Positions 49,308 through 57,970 of a stretch of DNA of 64,000 nucleotides are shown here, in pieces (position 1 is the stretch's first letter; each line of letters begins with the position of its first letter). The notes beneath the pieces are model-generated. The model made no database searches and was not told the DNA's origin. It was given only the letters and a program-made list of their open reading frames with translations. Both the position numbers and the translations under genes were made by a program. The stretch is taken from the NCBI GenBank assembly GCA_045578725.1, contig JAZNKS010000123.1, positions 27,406-91,405 of the forward strand. Direction: 5' to 3'. Source of the stretch: Flemingiibacterium sp045578725. GTDB lineage: Bacteria > Bacillota > Clostridia > Oscillospirales > CAG-272.

Positions 49308-50864
49308 TTACCAATATTTCCGGTCGAGGCTTCGGAGCGCGATGGCTTCGGCGACATGACGGCTTTCCACCTGCTCGCTGGCATCAAGGTCGGCTATAGT
49401 GCGGGCCACGCGCAGCAGGCGGTCATAACCGCGCGCGGACAGACCGAGCTTTTCGTAGGCGCCCTTGAGCAGCTCGGCGGCGGCTCCCTCCAGCTTGCAG
49501 AAGAGGGTCAGATGCGAGGTGTTCATATCCGCATTCCGGTAGTACATCGGCAGAAGCGGATCGGCTTTGCAGGCTTCCTCACAGCGGGCGAGGCTGAAGG
49601 CGCGGGCCTTGTTGACGCGGGCACGGATATCGGCTGATGATTCTCCCGTGGAGGGCGCGGACAGCTCATCGTAGCTGAGCGAGGCGACCTCAACCTGAAT
49701 GTCGATCCGGTCGAGCAGAGGGCCGCTGATTTTGGAGAGATATTTGTGAATATCCGACGGCTTGCAGGTGCAGGGATGGGTGGGATGCCCGAAGTAACCG
49801 CATTTGCAGGGATTCATGGCGGCAACCAGCATGAAGGAGCAGGGATAGGTGATCTTGCCGCCGGTACGGGTGATCGTGACCTTGCCGTCTTCCAGCGGCT
49901 GGCGGAGTGATTCGGTAACAGCCTTGTTGAATTCCGGCAGCTCATCGAGGAAGAGCACGCCGTTGTGCGCGAGCGAAATCTCGCCGGGCATGGGATTGGT
50001 ACCGCCGCCGACCAGACTGGGCGCGCTCATCGTATGATGAGGCGAGCGGAATGGGCGGGAGGTCAGGATGGATTTGCCCTCCGGGAGCATACCGGAGATG
50101 GAATGAATTTTGGTGGTTTCGATGGCCTCATCGAAGGTCAGCTCGGGCAGAATCGAGGGCAGGCGCTTGGCCAGCATGGATTTTCCGGTGCCTGGCGGGC
50201 CGATCAATAAAATGTTATGACCGCCGGCTGCCGCGATTTCGAGGGCGCGCTTGACGCGCTCCTGCCCCTTGACATCGCGGAAATCCGCCGCGGCGCGCCC
50301 CGCCATTTCGGCGAAGCGGGAATGGTCGAAATGCTCGGCACCAAGCGGCTTTTTGCCGAGAAGATGCGCCAGCAGGGATTTAACATCCGGTACACCGTAT
50401 ACCGTCACACCCTCCACAACTGAGGCCTCGGCCGCATTCTGGCAGGGGACATAAATCTCGGTTTTTCCGGCATTTTTGGCGGCAAGGCACATACACAGAA
50501 CGCCGTTGACACCGCGCACCTCGCCGGAAAGCGACAGCTCGCCGATAAAGCAGCGATCCTCCAGCGACACGGTATCGGGGAGGATCCGGACCGCCTTGAT
50601 AATGGAAACGAGGATGGCAAGATCGTAGGCGGAGCCCTCCTTTTTGCGGTCGGCGGGCGCCAGATTGACGGTCAGTGCGGTTTCGGGGAAGCCGATGCCG
50701 CTGTTGTCGAGGGCCGAGATGATGCGGTCCTTGGATTCCTTGACGGCCGCATCGGGCAGACCGATGATTTCAAACTGCGGGATTTTGTCCTGCGCACTGC
50801 ATTCGACGCTGACAAGAAAGCCGTCGATGCCGGCAAGCCCGGCGGTATAGGCAACGGAAAGCAT
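49308..50864 (-). CDS. comM: YifB/ComM-family Mg-chelatase-like AAA ATPase
   Basis: A 518-residue protein. The N-terminal Lon-protease-like fold carries IGLPDAAVKES near residue 38; the AAA module has Walker A IGPPGTGKSML near 220 and Walker B VLFLDELPEF near 300, followed by the zinc-like MNPCKCGYFGHPTHPCTC run near 355. ComM is a helicase that helps branch migration during natural transformation in Gram-negatives; Firmicute homologues are less studied. ATG 50864 with GGAG upstream was chosen over a long upstream extension that overlaps the promoter. Confidence 0.93.
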   Translation of the reverse strand: MLSVAYTAGLAGIDGFLVSVECSAQDKIPQFEIIGLPDAAVKESKDRIISALDNSGIGFPETALTVNLAPADRKKEGSAYDLAILVSIIKAVRILPDTVSLEDRCFIGELSLSGEVRGVNGVLCMCLAAKNAGKTEIYVPCQNAAEASVVEGVTVYGVPDVKSLLAHLLGKKPLGAEHFDHSRFAEMAGRAAADFRDVKGQERVKRALEIAAAGGHNILLIGPPGTGKSMLAKRLPSILPELTFDEAIETTKIHSISGMLPEGKSILTSRPFRSPHHTMSAPSLVGGGTNPMPGEISLAHNGVLFLDELPEFNKAVTESLRQPLEDGKVTITRTGGKITYPCSFMLVAAMNPCKCGYFGHPTHPCTCKPSDIHKYLSKISGPLLDRIDIQVEVASLSYDELSAPSTGESSADIRARVNKARAFSLARCEEACKADPLLPMYYRNADMNTSHLTLFCKLEGAAAELLKGAYEKLGLSARGYDRLLRVARTIADLDASEQVESRHVAEAIALRSLDRKYW

Positions 50865-50898
50865 ATGATATCTCCTTCGGTGATTATCTTCTATAATT

Positions 50899-50927
50899 AT
50901 TGTAGCACATCCGGCGGCAGAAAACAA
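50899..50927 (-). promoter_or_regulatory. SigmaA-type promoter of comM
   Basis: TTGTTT, 17 bases, TACAAT on the minus strand. Confidence 0.7.
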
Positions 50928-51012
50928 GATGCATGGGAATTTTTCGCAAACTTTTTCGTTCCTGTCACACATCATGCGGCACCAAAAAACAAAAAATCCC
51001 GCGCCAAGGCCG

Positions 51013-51041
51013 TTGACTTTGGCACGGATTTGTGCTATACT
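51013..51041 (+). promoter_or_regulatory. SigmaA-type promoter of the small RHH gene
   Basis: TTGACT, 17 bases, TATACT. Confidence 0.8.
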
Positions 51042-51066
51042 GAAACAAAAACAAGGAGTCACCGAT

Positions 51067-51285
51067 ATGAAAAATCAGAGAACCGTCCAGCTCCGCATCA
51101 GCGACGATCTGCTGGAAAAGCTTTACTACGCGGCCAAAAGCGAGGGCCGCACGCTCAACAATCAGTTCCTGCTGATGGCTCGCAACAGCGTGGCCTATTT
51201 TGAAAAGACCAAGGGAAAGATTGACACGGCCAAATGCCGCGAAATCCGCGAGGAGCTGGAAAAGGAGCTCGGAGGGCAGGAATAA
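51067..51285 (+). CDS. Small Arc-like ribbon-helix-helix protein
   Basis: A 72-residue protein. The N-terminal strand QRTVQLRISDDLLEKLYYAA followed by a helix and GRTLNNQFLLMARN fits the ribbon-helix-helix fold of Arc/MetJ-type DNA-binding proteins. A charged tail (CREIREELEKELGGQE) follows. GGAG lies before ATG 51067 and a good promoter is present. No toxin gene is adjacent on the same strand, so it is not an obvious antitoxin. Confidence 0.75.
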   Translation: MKNQRTVQLRISDDLLEKLYYAAKSEGRTLNNQFLLMARNSVAYFEKTKGKIDTAKCREIREELEKELGGQE

Positions 51286-51295
51286 TACGGCTTTA

Positions 51296-52399
51296 TCAGA
51301 GGATCATCCGCAGCGCAAAATCCAGCTGCCGATGCTCCTCCGTGCTTGTTCCGGCCATGGCGGTGGAGGCAAGCATCTTTTCATACAGAAGGGTGCGGTT
51401 TTCTTCGGTCGGAGCAACGCCCATGGCAAAGAGAGAGGTTTTCATGCCCAGAGACTGCATCTTCTCACGGAAGCGGACAGCGGCTTCCGTCTGGCCGTTA
51501 TAGGCGAGCTGGGCGATCAGTCCGACCGCCACCACCTCGCCGTGAAGATGCGTGCGGAGTGCCTCGGGAAAGAGCGAACGCCCGGATTCGTAGATTTTGT
51601 GCGCGACGGCGGTCTGATTGGAGCCGCGCGCCAGACCGCTGACCACACCAGTCAGCGCAAGGGTCAGATAAACGCAGTCATAGACCGCCTTGCTCTCACG
51701 CCGCCCAGCCTTCATATCCTCGCACGCCCCTTCAAAATCGGCGAGCAGACGATCATAGAGAAAGCGGCTCAATTCATAGGAGGCGCGCAGACCGATATCG
51801 ATCTCGCTCTCCTCCTTGCCAAGCAGCCGCTGACAGAGTTCCATCTGCTTGGCCAGCGAATCGTAGACACCGGACAGGAACAGGCGGATGGGTTGGGCAG
51901 CCAGAATATCCATGTCGGCGATGACGGCGTTGACCTCGCGGGTGTGATGCCGGGTGCCGAGGGGCTGACCGATTTCGTTGTAGGTGACGCTCAGCGGTGC
52001 GCAGGCGGCACAGGTGGCGCTGCTGGTGGGAACACAGATGACGGGCCGGTCGGCCATAACGGCACAGAGCTTGGCGGCATCCATGACGATTCCGCCGCCG
52101 ATGCCGATGACAATGTCGCAGGCGGCAAAATCCTCCTGCTCTGTGATCGCTGAACAGTGATCGGGCACACAGAAGCCCCTGAAGGTGTAGAAGGTTCCCG
52201 TCATGCCGGAAGCCGCGAGGCTGTCGCTTACAGCGGCGCGTGTCAGCGACAGCGCTGTTTCGCCGCCGAGCAGAAACGGGCGGCAGCAGCCAAGGCGGCG
52301 GATTTCCTCGCCGATGCGGGAGAGCGCCCCGTTTTCCTGAAGGTATCTTCCGCATCCGATGCGGAAGGATTTTTCGACGATTCTTGATTTGGTTGCCAT
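51296..52399 (-). CDS. Iron-containing alcohol dehydrogenase (glycerol/glycerol-1-phosphate dehydrogenase-like)
   Basis: A 367-residue dehydrogenase of the GldA/G1PDH group. The NAD-binding GIGGGIVMDAAKLCA is near residue 95, PTSSATCAACAPLSV near 118, and metal-binding histidines are in TAVAHKIYE near 262 and RTHLHGEVVAVG near 280. The exact substrate (glycerol, glycerol 1-phosphate or another polyol) cannot be told. The start is ATG 52399; much longer upstream reading overlaps the divergent AraC gene and is spurious. The 66-bp divergent gap suggests control by the AraC regulator. Confidence 0.85.
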   Translation of the reverse strand: MATKSRIVEKSFRIGCGRYLQENGALSRIGEEIRRLGCCRPFLLGGETALSLTRAAVSDSLAASGMTGTFYTFRGFCVPDHCSAITEQEDFAACDIVIGIGGGIVMDAAKLCAVMADRPVICVPTSSATCAACAPLSVTYNEIGQPLGTRHHTREVNAVIADMDILAAQPIRLFLSGVYDSLAKQMELCQRLLGKEESEIDIGLRASYELSRFLYDRLLADFEGACEDMKAGRRESKAVYDCVYLTLALTGVVSGLARGSNQTAVAHKIYESGRSLFPEALRTHLHGEVVAVGLIAQLAYNGQTEAAVRFREKMQSLGMKTSLFAMGVAPTEENRTLLYEKMLASTAMAGTSTEEHRQLDFALRMIL

Positions 52400-52465
52400 A
52401 ATGAATTCTCCTTTTGGCCCGGAAACGGGCAAAGTTGTACGGAACTTGAACGGAGGTGCGAGCGG

Positions 52466-53338
52466 ATGCATTATCTGCATCAGAATCTGCTGGCGGATGC
52501 GCGGCCGCTGACCGCCATTCATAAAACCGAATACCGGGCGGAGGCGGAACGGCGGGATTTCCATCCGCATTATGAGCTGTATTTCTGCCCGTCGGCCTGT
52601 GGGCAGACCGTGATCCTGAACGGGCATCCGTATCCGGCCGAGCGGCCGTGCGCCGTTCTGGTACGGCCGTATACCGTTCATCATACGGTGCCGAAGGATC
52701 CGGGGGCGCCGTTTGAGCGGTATGTGGTATACTTCGGCGAGGCGTTTGCGGACGGATTTTCCGACTGGATTTTTGATACGAAAATCCTTGCGCACAGCGG
52801 AATATTCTTTCTGAAGGATTCCGAAGCACTTCTTGACATCCTGATGCCGGTGATGGATGCTGCGCGGCCCATGGGGGAGCGCGGCGCGCATCTGGCGGCG
52901 TTTTTTGCCCGGATGGAGATATGCATTGCCGGAAAAGCGGCGCTTGTGCCCTCCGAAGACACAATCGGCAGCATTCTGGAGCGGATTCTGGCACATCCCG
53001 GCGGGAAATTCGATGCGGATGGACTGGCATCGGAGTTTCACATCAGCCGGGCCAAGCTGGACCGGGATTTCCGCCGGTACGCAGGCTGCTCGCTCCATCA
53101 GACGGTAATGAACTGCCGTCTGCAGACAGCATCGGAGCTGCTGAAAAATACCCGGCTGCCCATCGCCGAGGTTGCCCGCCGATGCGGCTTTGAAAACGAG
53201 CAGTATTTCTTCCGCTTCTTCCGCCGACATACCGGCCGGACACCGGGAGAGTTCCGGTATGATTCCATTATAGCAGATTCCAGTGAGCCTGTAAATGGAA
53301 AAATCCATCGCTTGCCGGAGGAAAAACTGACTTTTTGA
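52466..53338 (+). CDS. AraC-family transcriptional regulator
   Basis: A 290-residue regulator. The N-terminal cupin sensor (HPHYELYFCPS near residue 31) is followed by two helix-turn-helix motifs after about 185: FDADGLASEFHISRAKLDRDFRR and LPIAEVARRCGFENEQYFFRFFRRHTGRTPGEFR. The second is the classical AraC signature. It is divergent from the dehydrogenase and probably controls it in response to a small molecule. GGAGG lies 12 bases before ATG. Confidence 0.9.
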   Translation: MHYLHQNLLADARPLTAIHKTEYRAEAERRDFHPHYELYFCPSACGQTVILNGHPYPAERPCAVLVRPYTVHHTVPKDPGAPFERYVVYFGEAFADGFSDWIFDTKILAHSGIFFLKDSEALLDILMPVMDAARPMGERGAHLAAFFARMEICIAGKAALVPSEDTIGSILERILAHPGGKFDADGLASEFHISRAKLDRDFRRYAGCSLHQTVMNCRLQTASELLKNTRLPIAEVARRCGFENEQYFFRFFRRHTGRTPGEFRYDSIIADSSEPVNGKIHRLPEEKLTF

Positions 53339-53358
53339 ATCAGACTCCGCACGGACAC

Positions 53359-53405
53359 AAAAATATCCCCGCAGACGGCACATTCGTCAAAGGCAGTCTG
53401 CGGGG
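53359..53405 (-). terminator. Terminator of the lipoprotein-desulfurase-proA operon
   Basis: A 10-bp stem CCCCGCAGAC with complement, 19-base loop, then ATATTTTTGTG on the minus strand. Confidence 0.75.
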
Positions 53406-53427
53406 ATTCTCTGTTTTCAGGCGATAT

Positions 53428-54681
53428 TCAGCGGATCTGGCCCTCGCCGGTGATCAGATACTTTTCGGTGGTCAGCGCACGCAGGCCCATCGGTCCGCGC
53501 GCATGAAGCTTCTGGGTCGAGATGCCCAGCTCCGCGCCGAAGCCGAATTCACCGCCGTCGGTGAAGCGGGTGGAGGCATTGACATAGACCGCAGCCGCAT
53601 CGATTTCCTGACGGAAGCGGGCGGCATTTTCCATGCTTCGGGTGATGATGGCCTCGCTGTGCTTGGTGTTGTACCGGTTGATATGCGCAATCGCTTCTCC
53701 GATGTCCTCCACAACTTTGACGGCGAGGATGTAATCGTCATATTCAGTGCTCCAGTCCTCCTCGGATGCGGCCCTGCAGCCGAGAATGGAACGGACAGCT
53801 TCATCGCCCCGGATTTCCAGCAGCTTGCCGGATTCCGTCACCGCTTTGGCAAAGCGCGGCAGGAAGGATTCGGCTGCCGCCCGATGCACCAGCATGGTTT
53901 CAACAGCGTTGCAGACAGCCGGGCGGGAGAGCTTGGCATTGCAGGCCACCCGGACACCGAGCCCGATATCGGCGCTCTCGTCGATGTAGATATGGCAGTT
54001 GCCGGCACCGGTTTCGATGACCGGAACCGTGGCGTTTTCGACTACGCTCCGGATGAGCCCCGCACCGCCGCGCGGAACCAGAAGATCCACATAGCCGCGC
54101 ATGGTCATCAGCTCGCGGGCACTCTCGCGCGAGGTGTCTTCGATCAGCGCGATGCCGTCGGCGGGCAGACCGCAGTCACACAGCGCCCGGCGCATGAGGG
54201 ATGCCAGCGCTTTGTTGGAATGAATGGCCTCCTTGCCGCCGCGGAGAATAACCGCATTGCCGGTTTTGATGCAGAGAGCGGCTGCATCAACGGTTACATT
54301 GGGGCGGGCCTCATAGATGATGGCGACCACGCCCAGCGGTACACGGATATGCTCAATTACAAGGCCGTTGGGGCGGACGGTACGCTCACCTGAGCCGATG
54401 GGATCCTCAAGGAGAATCAGCTCGCGCAGGGCCGATGCCATGCCGGCGATCCGTTTTTCGTCCAGACGGAGCCGGTCGAGCATCGGAGCGGGAACGCCGT
54501 TATCGGCGGCGGCCGAAAGATCGGTGCTGTTGGCTTTGAGAATGGCCGGCGTTTCTTCGATCAGAAGGCGGGCGATGCCCTCGAGGACTTCATTTTTCTT
54601 TGCTGTCGATGCCGAGGCAAGAGCGGATTTTGACCGGACGGCCGCCTCGCAGAGGGAAACGATGGTATCGTGTGTATTCAT
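53428..54681 (-). CDS. proA: Glutamate-5-semialdehyde dehydrogenase
   Basis: A 417-residue NADPH-dependent enzyme that reduces glutamyl-5-phosphate in proline synthesis. Visible features are RVPLGVVAIIYEARPNVT near residue 115, GGKEAIHSN near 153, the catalytic cysteine in ETGAGNCHIYID near 258 and TRFTDGGEFGFGAELGIS near 375. proB is not adjacent in the window. It follows the cysteine desulfurase by eight bases in the same operon. Confidence 0.95.
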   Translation of the reverse strand: MNTHDTIVSLCEAAVRSKSALASASTAKKNEVLEGIARLLIEETPAILKANSTDLSAAADNGVPAPMLDRLRLDEKRIAGMASALRELILLEDPIGSGERTVRPNGLVIEHIRVPLGVVAIIYEARPNVTVDAAALCIKTGNAVILRGGKEAIHSNKALASLMRRALCDCGLPADGIALIEDTSRESARELMTMRGYVDLLVPRGGAGLIRSVVENATVPVIETGAGNCHIYIDESADIGLGVRVACNAKLSRPAVCNAVETMLVHRAAAESFLPRFAKAVTESGKLLEIRGDEAVRSILGCRAASEEDWSTEYDDYILAVKVVEDIGEAIAHINRYNTKHSEAIITRSMENAARFRQEIDAAAVYVNASTRFTDGGEFGFGAELGISTQKLHARGPMGLRALTTEKYLITGEGQIR

Positions 54682-54689
54682 GGGAACTC

Positions 54690-55871
54690 CTATCCGATTC
54701 TGACAAGTGTTTTCAGCGATTTTTGCAGCGCATCCAGAAAGCGCGCGCCTTCTTCAGGCGTGTTCTGCGGGCCGAGGCTGACACGGACGGTGCAGTCGGC
54801 TTCCCGCTCCGTGAGGCCGTAAGCCTTCAGGACCGGACTTCCGTGCCCGGAGTGGGAGGAACAGGCCGATCCGCTGGAAATGCAGATTCCCTCCCGCGAA
54901 AGGCTGTGGAGCATGACCTCACTTTTGATGGACGGCAGACCGATACTGATGATATGCGGGGCCGCATGGGGCACAGAATGAAGCGACAGGCCGGGAAAGC
55001 GTGCCGTATCCGAAAGCCCCTCAATCAGCCGGCTGCGAAGGGAATCCATCCGGGCGATATCCTCCTTCAGCGAGGCAAAGCCGCTCCTGGCGGCCGCGCC
55101 GAAGCCGGCGATGCCGATGACATTTTCGGTGCCGGAGCGCATTCCCATTTCCTGCCCGCCGCCGAGGATGATGGGGACGAGCTTTTTGGCTGTCAGGACA
55201 GCCGGGGAAACATAAAGAGCTCCCACTCCCTTCGGACCGCCGATTTTATGCGCGCTGAGCGTGATCATGTCAGCACCGAGCGACTTCTCGGTGAGCGGCA
55301 TTTTCAGAAAGGCCTGCACACAGTCGGCGTGGATCAGCGCATCGGGATTGGCGGCTTTGATGATGGAGGAAAGACGTTTGATGTTGTAGACGGCACCGGT
55401 TTCGTTGTTGACGGCCATGAAGCTGCCGAGGATGGTATTCCGGTCGGCGGCCCGTTCGGCGGCGGCATAATCCGCATCACCGCCGACGGTGGGAATGGGG
55501 CGGATTTCAAATCCCATCGCCTCCAGCCGGGCGGCCGGCTCTCTTACGGCCGGGTGCTCGCTGTCCGTAATCAGGATGTTTTTGCGGGTGCTGAAATTCT
55601 TGGCCATTGCCGTTCCGATCAGGGCCAGATTGTCGGCTTCGGTACCGGAGGCGGTGAAGATCAGCTGCTTTTCGGCGATTTTCGTTGCACAGCGTACGCC
55701 GAGCGCGGCCAGGATGGCCCGTCTGGCATCGGAAACGAGCTTCTCGGCTTCAACGCCCATGGCATGAAGCGAGGAAGGATTGCCCCAGATGTCCATTGCG
55801 GCCTCCATGGCCGCACGCGCCGCCGGGCAGAGCGGCGTTGTCGCGCTGTTGTCAAAGTAGATCACGCTCAT
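54690..55871 (-). CDS. Cysteine desulfurase (NifS/IscS family)
   Basis: A 393-residue PLP enzyme that takes sulfur from cysteine. The N-terminal IYFDNSATTP, the PLP lysine in TLSAHKIGGPKGVG near residue 205, and the active cysteine in SSGSACSSHSGHGS near 330 are intact; the long cysteine loop marks the NifS/IscS type I group. Possible acceptors are iron-sulfur assembly or ThiI at 38344. It overlaps the lipoprotein stop by four bases. Confidence 0.93.
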   Translation of the reverse strand: MSVIYFDNSATTPLCPAARAAMEAAMDIWGNPSSLHAMGVEAEKLVSDARRAILAALGVRCATKIAEKQLIFTASGTEADNLALIGTAMAKNFSTRKNILITDSEHPAVREPAARLEAMGFEIRPIPTVGGDADYAAAERAADRNTILGSFMAVNNETGAVYNIKRLSSIIKAANPDALIHADCVQAFLKMPLTEKSLGADMITLSAHKIGGPKGVGALYVSPAVLTAKKLVPIILGGGQEMGMRSGTENVIGIAGFGAAARSGFASLKEDIARMDSLRSRLIEGLSDTARFPGLSLHSVPHAAPHIISIGLPSIKSEVMLHSLSREGICISSGSACSSHSGHGSPVLKAYGLTEREADCTVRVSLGPQNTPEEGARFLDALQKSLKTLVRIG

Positions 55872-56401
55872 TTTTTGAAGGTGAAGTAATCCAGCATGGC
55901 CAGAACATCCTCGATGTGTGCATCGTACTGCTCAGCCGCGGCGGTATAGGTGAAGATATAGACCTGATTCTGGCGCAGGGCCACGATCTGCATGAATTTG
56001 TATTCGATGTCGGAAACCGTCGCCGTGTAGATGTACTGCATGGCGGCCACGTCATCCAGCGTAACCTCACTCTGATCGACATATTCCATATCGGCGAAGA
56101 CCGATTTGAAATCGGCCTCGTACATTTCCCAGTACTGGGCAACCGAGGTCACAGTGCCATCCAGCTCGAAGGCGGTGACGGAAACGTTGGAGGGATCCCG
56201 GCCGCTGTAATAGGCAGAGGTCATGCCGGTGGATACATCCGTTACCCATTCATCGGGCACATAAAAGTGATAGGTGACGCCTTCATCGGAAATTTCCTTG
56301 AAGCCCATGGGGGCATTGCTTTCCTTTTCGCCGCAGGATACAGCCGAGAAAAGGGCGGAGAGCGCAATCAGAAGCGCCAGGATGCGAACTGCTGTTTTCA
56401 T
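55868..56401 (-). CDS. Small predicted lipoprotein of unknown function
   Basis: A 177-residue exported protein. A hydrophobic signal ends in AVSC with Cys23 as the lipidation site. The mature part is about 150 residues with alternating strands (VTYHFYVPDEWVTDVSTGMTSAYY, VTAFELDG, YIYTATVSDIEYKFMQIVALRQNQVYIFTYTA), reminiscent of PsbP/DcrB-like folds. The ligand is unknown. ATG 56401 follows GAGG by seven bases; an in-frame TTG two codons upstream is weaker. First gene of the operon with the desulfurase and proA. Confidence 0.8.
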   Translation of the reverse strand: MKTAVRILALLIALSALFSAVSCGEKESNAPMGFKEISDEGVTYHFYVPDEWVTDVSTGMTSAYYSGRDPSNVSVTAFELDGTVTSVAQYWEMYEADFKSVFADMEYVDQSEVTLDDVAAMQYIYTATVSDIEYKFMQIVALRQNQVYIFTYTAAAEQYDAHIEDVLAMLDYFTFKK

Positions 56402-56432
56402 AACCAAACCTCATAAGAATAGTATTTTTAGT

Positions 56433-56461
56433 ATTATACACTTTCCCGGCAGACTTGTCAA
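56433..56461 (-). promoter_or_regulatory. SigmaA promoter of the lipoprotein-desulfurase-proA operon
   Basis: TTGACA, 17 bases, TATAAT on the minus strand, full consensus. Confidence 0.92.
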
Positions 56462-56499
56462 CCGGAATTTGTAAACACTCATGCGGGAATTGTTAAACA

Positions 56500-56526
56500 A
56501 AACAAGCCGCCGTGTTTTACGGCGGC
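56500..56526 (-). terminator. Terminator of rnpB
   Basis: Stem GCCGCCG and complement with TTGTTTTGTTT after it on the minus strand. Confidence 0.8.
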
Positions 56527-56530
56527 TCTG

Positions 56531-56927
56531 GTGCAAGCGGGTCTGTAAGCCGGGTTCTGTAATCGGCAATCATCTATCTGGACGTACCGTTGCCGGCACG
56601 CTCGGCCAATGGCCTGCCACCCGCGGGATCTGCCGGGCCGGCAGCCGGGCGATTGCCCGGATCCCGCAAACGGTGTTGCTTCGGATAGGGTTTACAGCGC
56701 TCCCATGTTGCCATGGGACCGGGTGAGCTCTTACCTCGCCTTTCCACCCTTACATCAGCGGATATCCGGCAAAGCCGTACACCGTCTGATGCGGTATCTC
56801 TCTGTTGCACTATCCCGGAGGTTCCCCTCGGCGGACGTTATCCGTTATCCTGCCCTTTGAAGCCCGGACTTTCCTCATGATAATACCTTTCGGCGCCATA
56901 TCACGCGATTGCCCGACCTGCTTGCAC
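56531..56927 (-). ncRNA. rnpB: RNase P RNA
   Basis: The catalytic RNA that trims tRNA 5' leaders. Helix P1 is formed by GTGCAAGCAGGTC at the 5' end and GACCCGCTTGCAC at the 3' end (one A-C mismatch). The conserved cores are clear on the minus strand: GAGGAAAGTCCGGGC near the start, AACGGATAACG, the GGAAAGGCGAGGTAAGAGC region and the terminal AGAACCCGGCTTACAG. Length about 397 nt. A full-consensus promoter and a terminator frame it. Confidence 0.96.
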
Positions 56928-56932
56928 GGATA

Positions 56933-56961
56933 ATTATAGCACAAAAGCCCCGGATTGTCAA
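56933..56961 (-). promoter_or_regulatory. SigmaA consensus promoter of rnpB
   Basis: TTGACA, 17 bases, TATAAT on the minus strand, six bases upstream of helix P1. Confidence 0.93.
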
Positions 56962-56989
56962 GAAAAATCGGACTTTGCGCGAAAAAGCC

Positions 56990-57018
56990 TTGCGCCGGCC
57001 GGCAGTTTATGGTATACT
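56990..57018 (+). promoter_or_regulatory. SigmaA-type promoter of the isomerase/beta-helix operon
   Basis: TTGCGC, 17 bases, TATACT with an extended TGG before the -10. Confidence 0.75.
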
Positions 57019-57053
57019 GATAGCAGAAAAATATCCTGAAAGGAACCCCAATT

Positions 57054-57968
57054 ATGACAAACGAAGTTTCTCTTTCCATCGGCGCTTTCCAAAGCGCGCT
57101 CGGTCCGATCGGCGCGCTGGATCTGGCAAAGGAAATCGGCCTTGCCTGCGTGGATTTCGATCTGATCCGCTATTCGAGCGGCAAGGAAGGCAATCTGTAT
57201 ACCAAAAGCGAGGATGAGATCGCCTCGTTCTTTGCCGGTATCCGCCGTCATGCGGATGAAATCGGCGTACAGATCGGTCAGACCCACGGCCGGATCATGA
57301 GCTACGGCTATGATGAGGCCTTCAATACACACGAAAAGAAGAGCGCGCGCTATGACATGATGGCCACTTCTCTGCTGGGAAGCCGGTACTGTGTGGTTCA
57401 CAGCGTACATCTCGGACTGGATGCCCCGGCTGCGGATCAGCGCGCGTACAACAATCGGATGTTTGATGATTTTCTCCCGTATGCAAAGGAATTTAACGTT
57501 ATGATCGCCACCGAAACCTTCGGTGACTGCCATTCGAGCGATGGCAGGTGCGGCATCGATTTCTTCGGCGACAAAACCGAATTCCTGAATGCCTACCGCG
57601 AAATCTCCGGCCGGAACGGGAATGCGCCATATTTCTGTACCTGCATGGATACCGGCCACACCAACAAGGCTGCGCGCTTTGAGGGCGAGCCGCTTCCGCA
57701 TGAGATGATTTACGAGCTCGGCTCCTCCATCCGCTGCCTGCATCTGAATGACAACGACAGCATGACCGATCAGCACAAGACTCCGTTGTCCGGCAACATT
57801 GACTGGAAGGCGGTTATGGGCGCTCTGCGTGATGTGGGGTATGAGGGCAGCTACAATATGGAACTCAATCTCCACCATTACGGCAAATCCTTTGATATGG
57901 TCAAGGCGTATGCGGATTTCTCGGTAAAGGTCATGAAGAATCTGCTGGCCGAGGTTTACGGAGGATAA
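57054..57968 (+). CDS. Sugar phosphate isomerase/epimerase (TIM barrel)
   Basis: A 304-residue AP-endonuclease-2/xylose-isomerase-type barrel. The metal-site pieces are QTHGRIM near residue 77, CVVHSVHLG near 112, IATETFGD near 150 as the glutamate, CMDTGHTNKA near 200, LHLNDND near 232 and SYNMELNL near 268. The substrate is unknown. It is followed two bases later by the beta-helix protein gene, so the pair may process one carbohydrate. Confidence 0.88.
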   Translation: MTNEVSLSIGAFQSALGPIGALDLAKEIGLACVDFDLIRYSSGKEGNLYTKSEDEIASFFAGIRRHADEIGVQIGQTHGRIMSYGYDEAFNTHEKKSARYDMMATSLLGSRYCVVHSVHLGLDAPAADQRAYNNRMFDDFLPYAKEFNVMIATETFGDCHSSDGRCGIDFFGDKTEFLNAYREISGRNGNAPYFCTCMDTGHTNKAARFEGEPLPHEMIYELGSSIRCLHLNDNDSMTDQHKTPLSGNIDWKAVMGALRDVGYEGSYNMELNLHHYGKSFDMVKAYADFSVKVMKNLLAEVYGG

Positions 57969-57970
57969 CC

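Noticed and set aside
51296..53383. A 695-codon reading of the dehydrogenase gene
   Set aside because: The first 328 codons overlap the divergent AraC gene and have no family match; the true start is ATG 52399.
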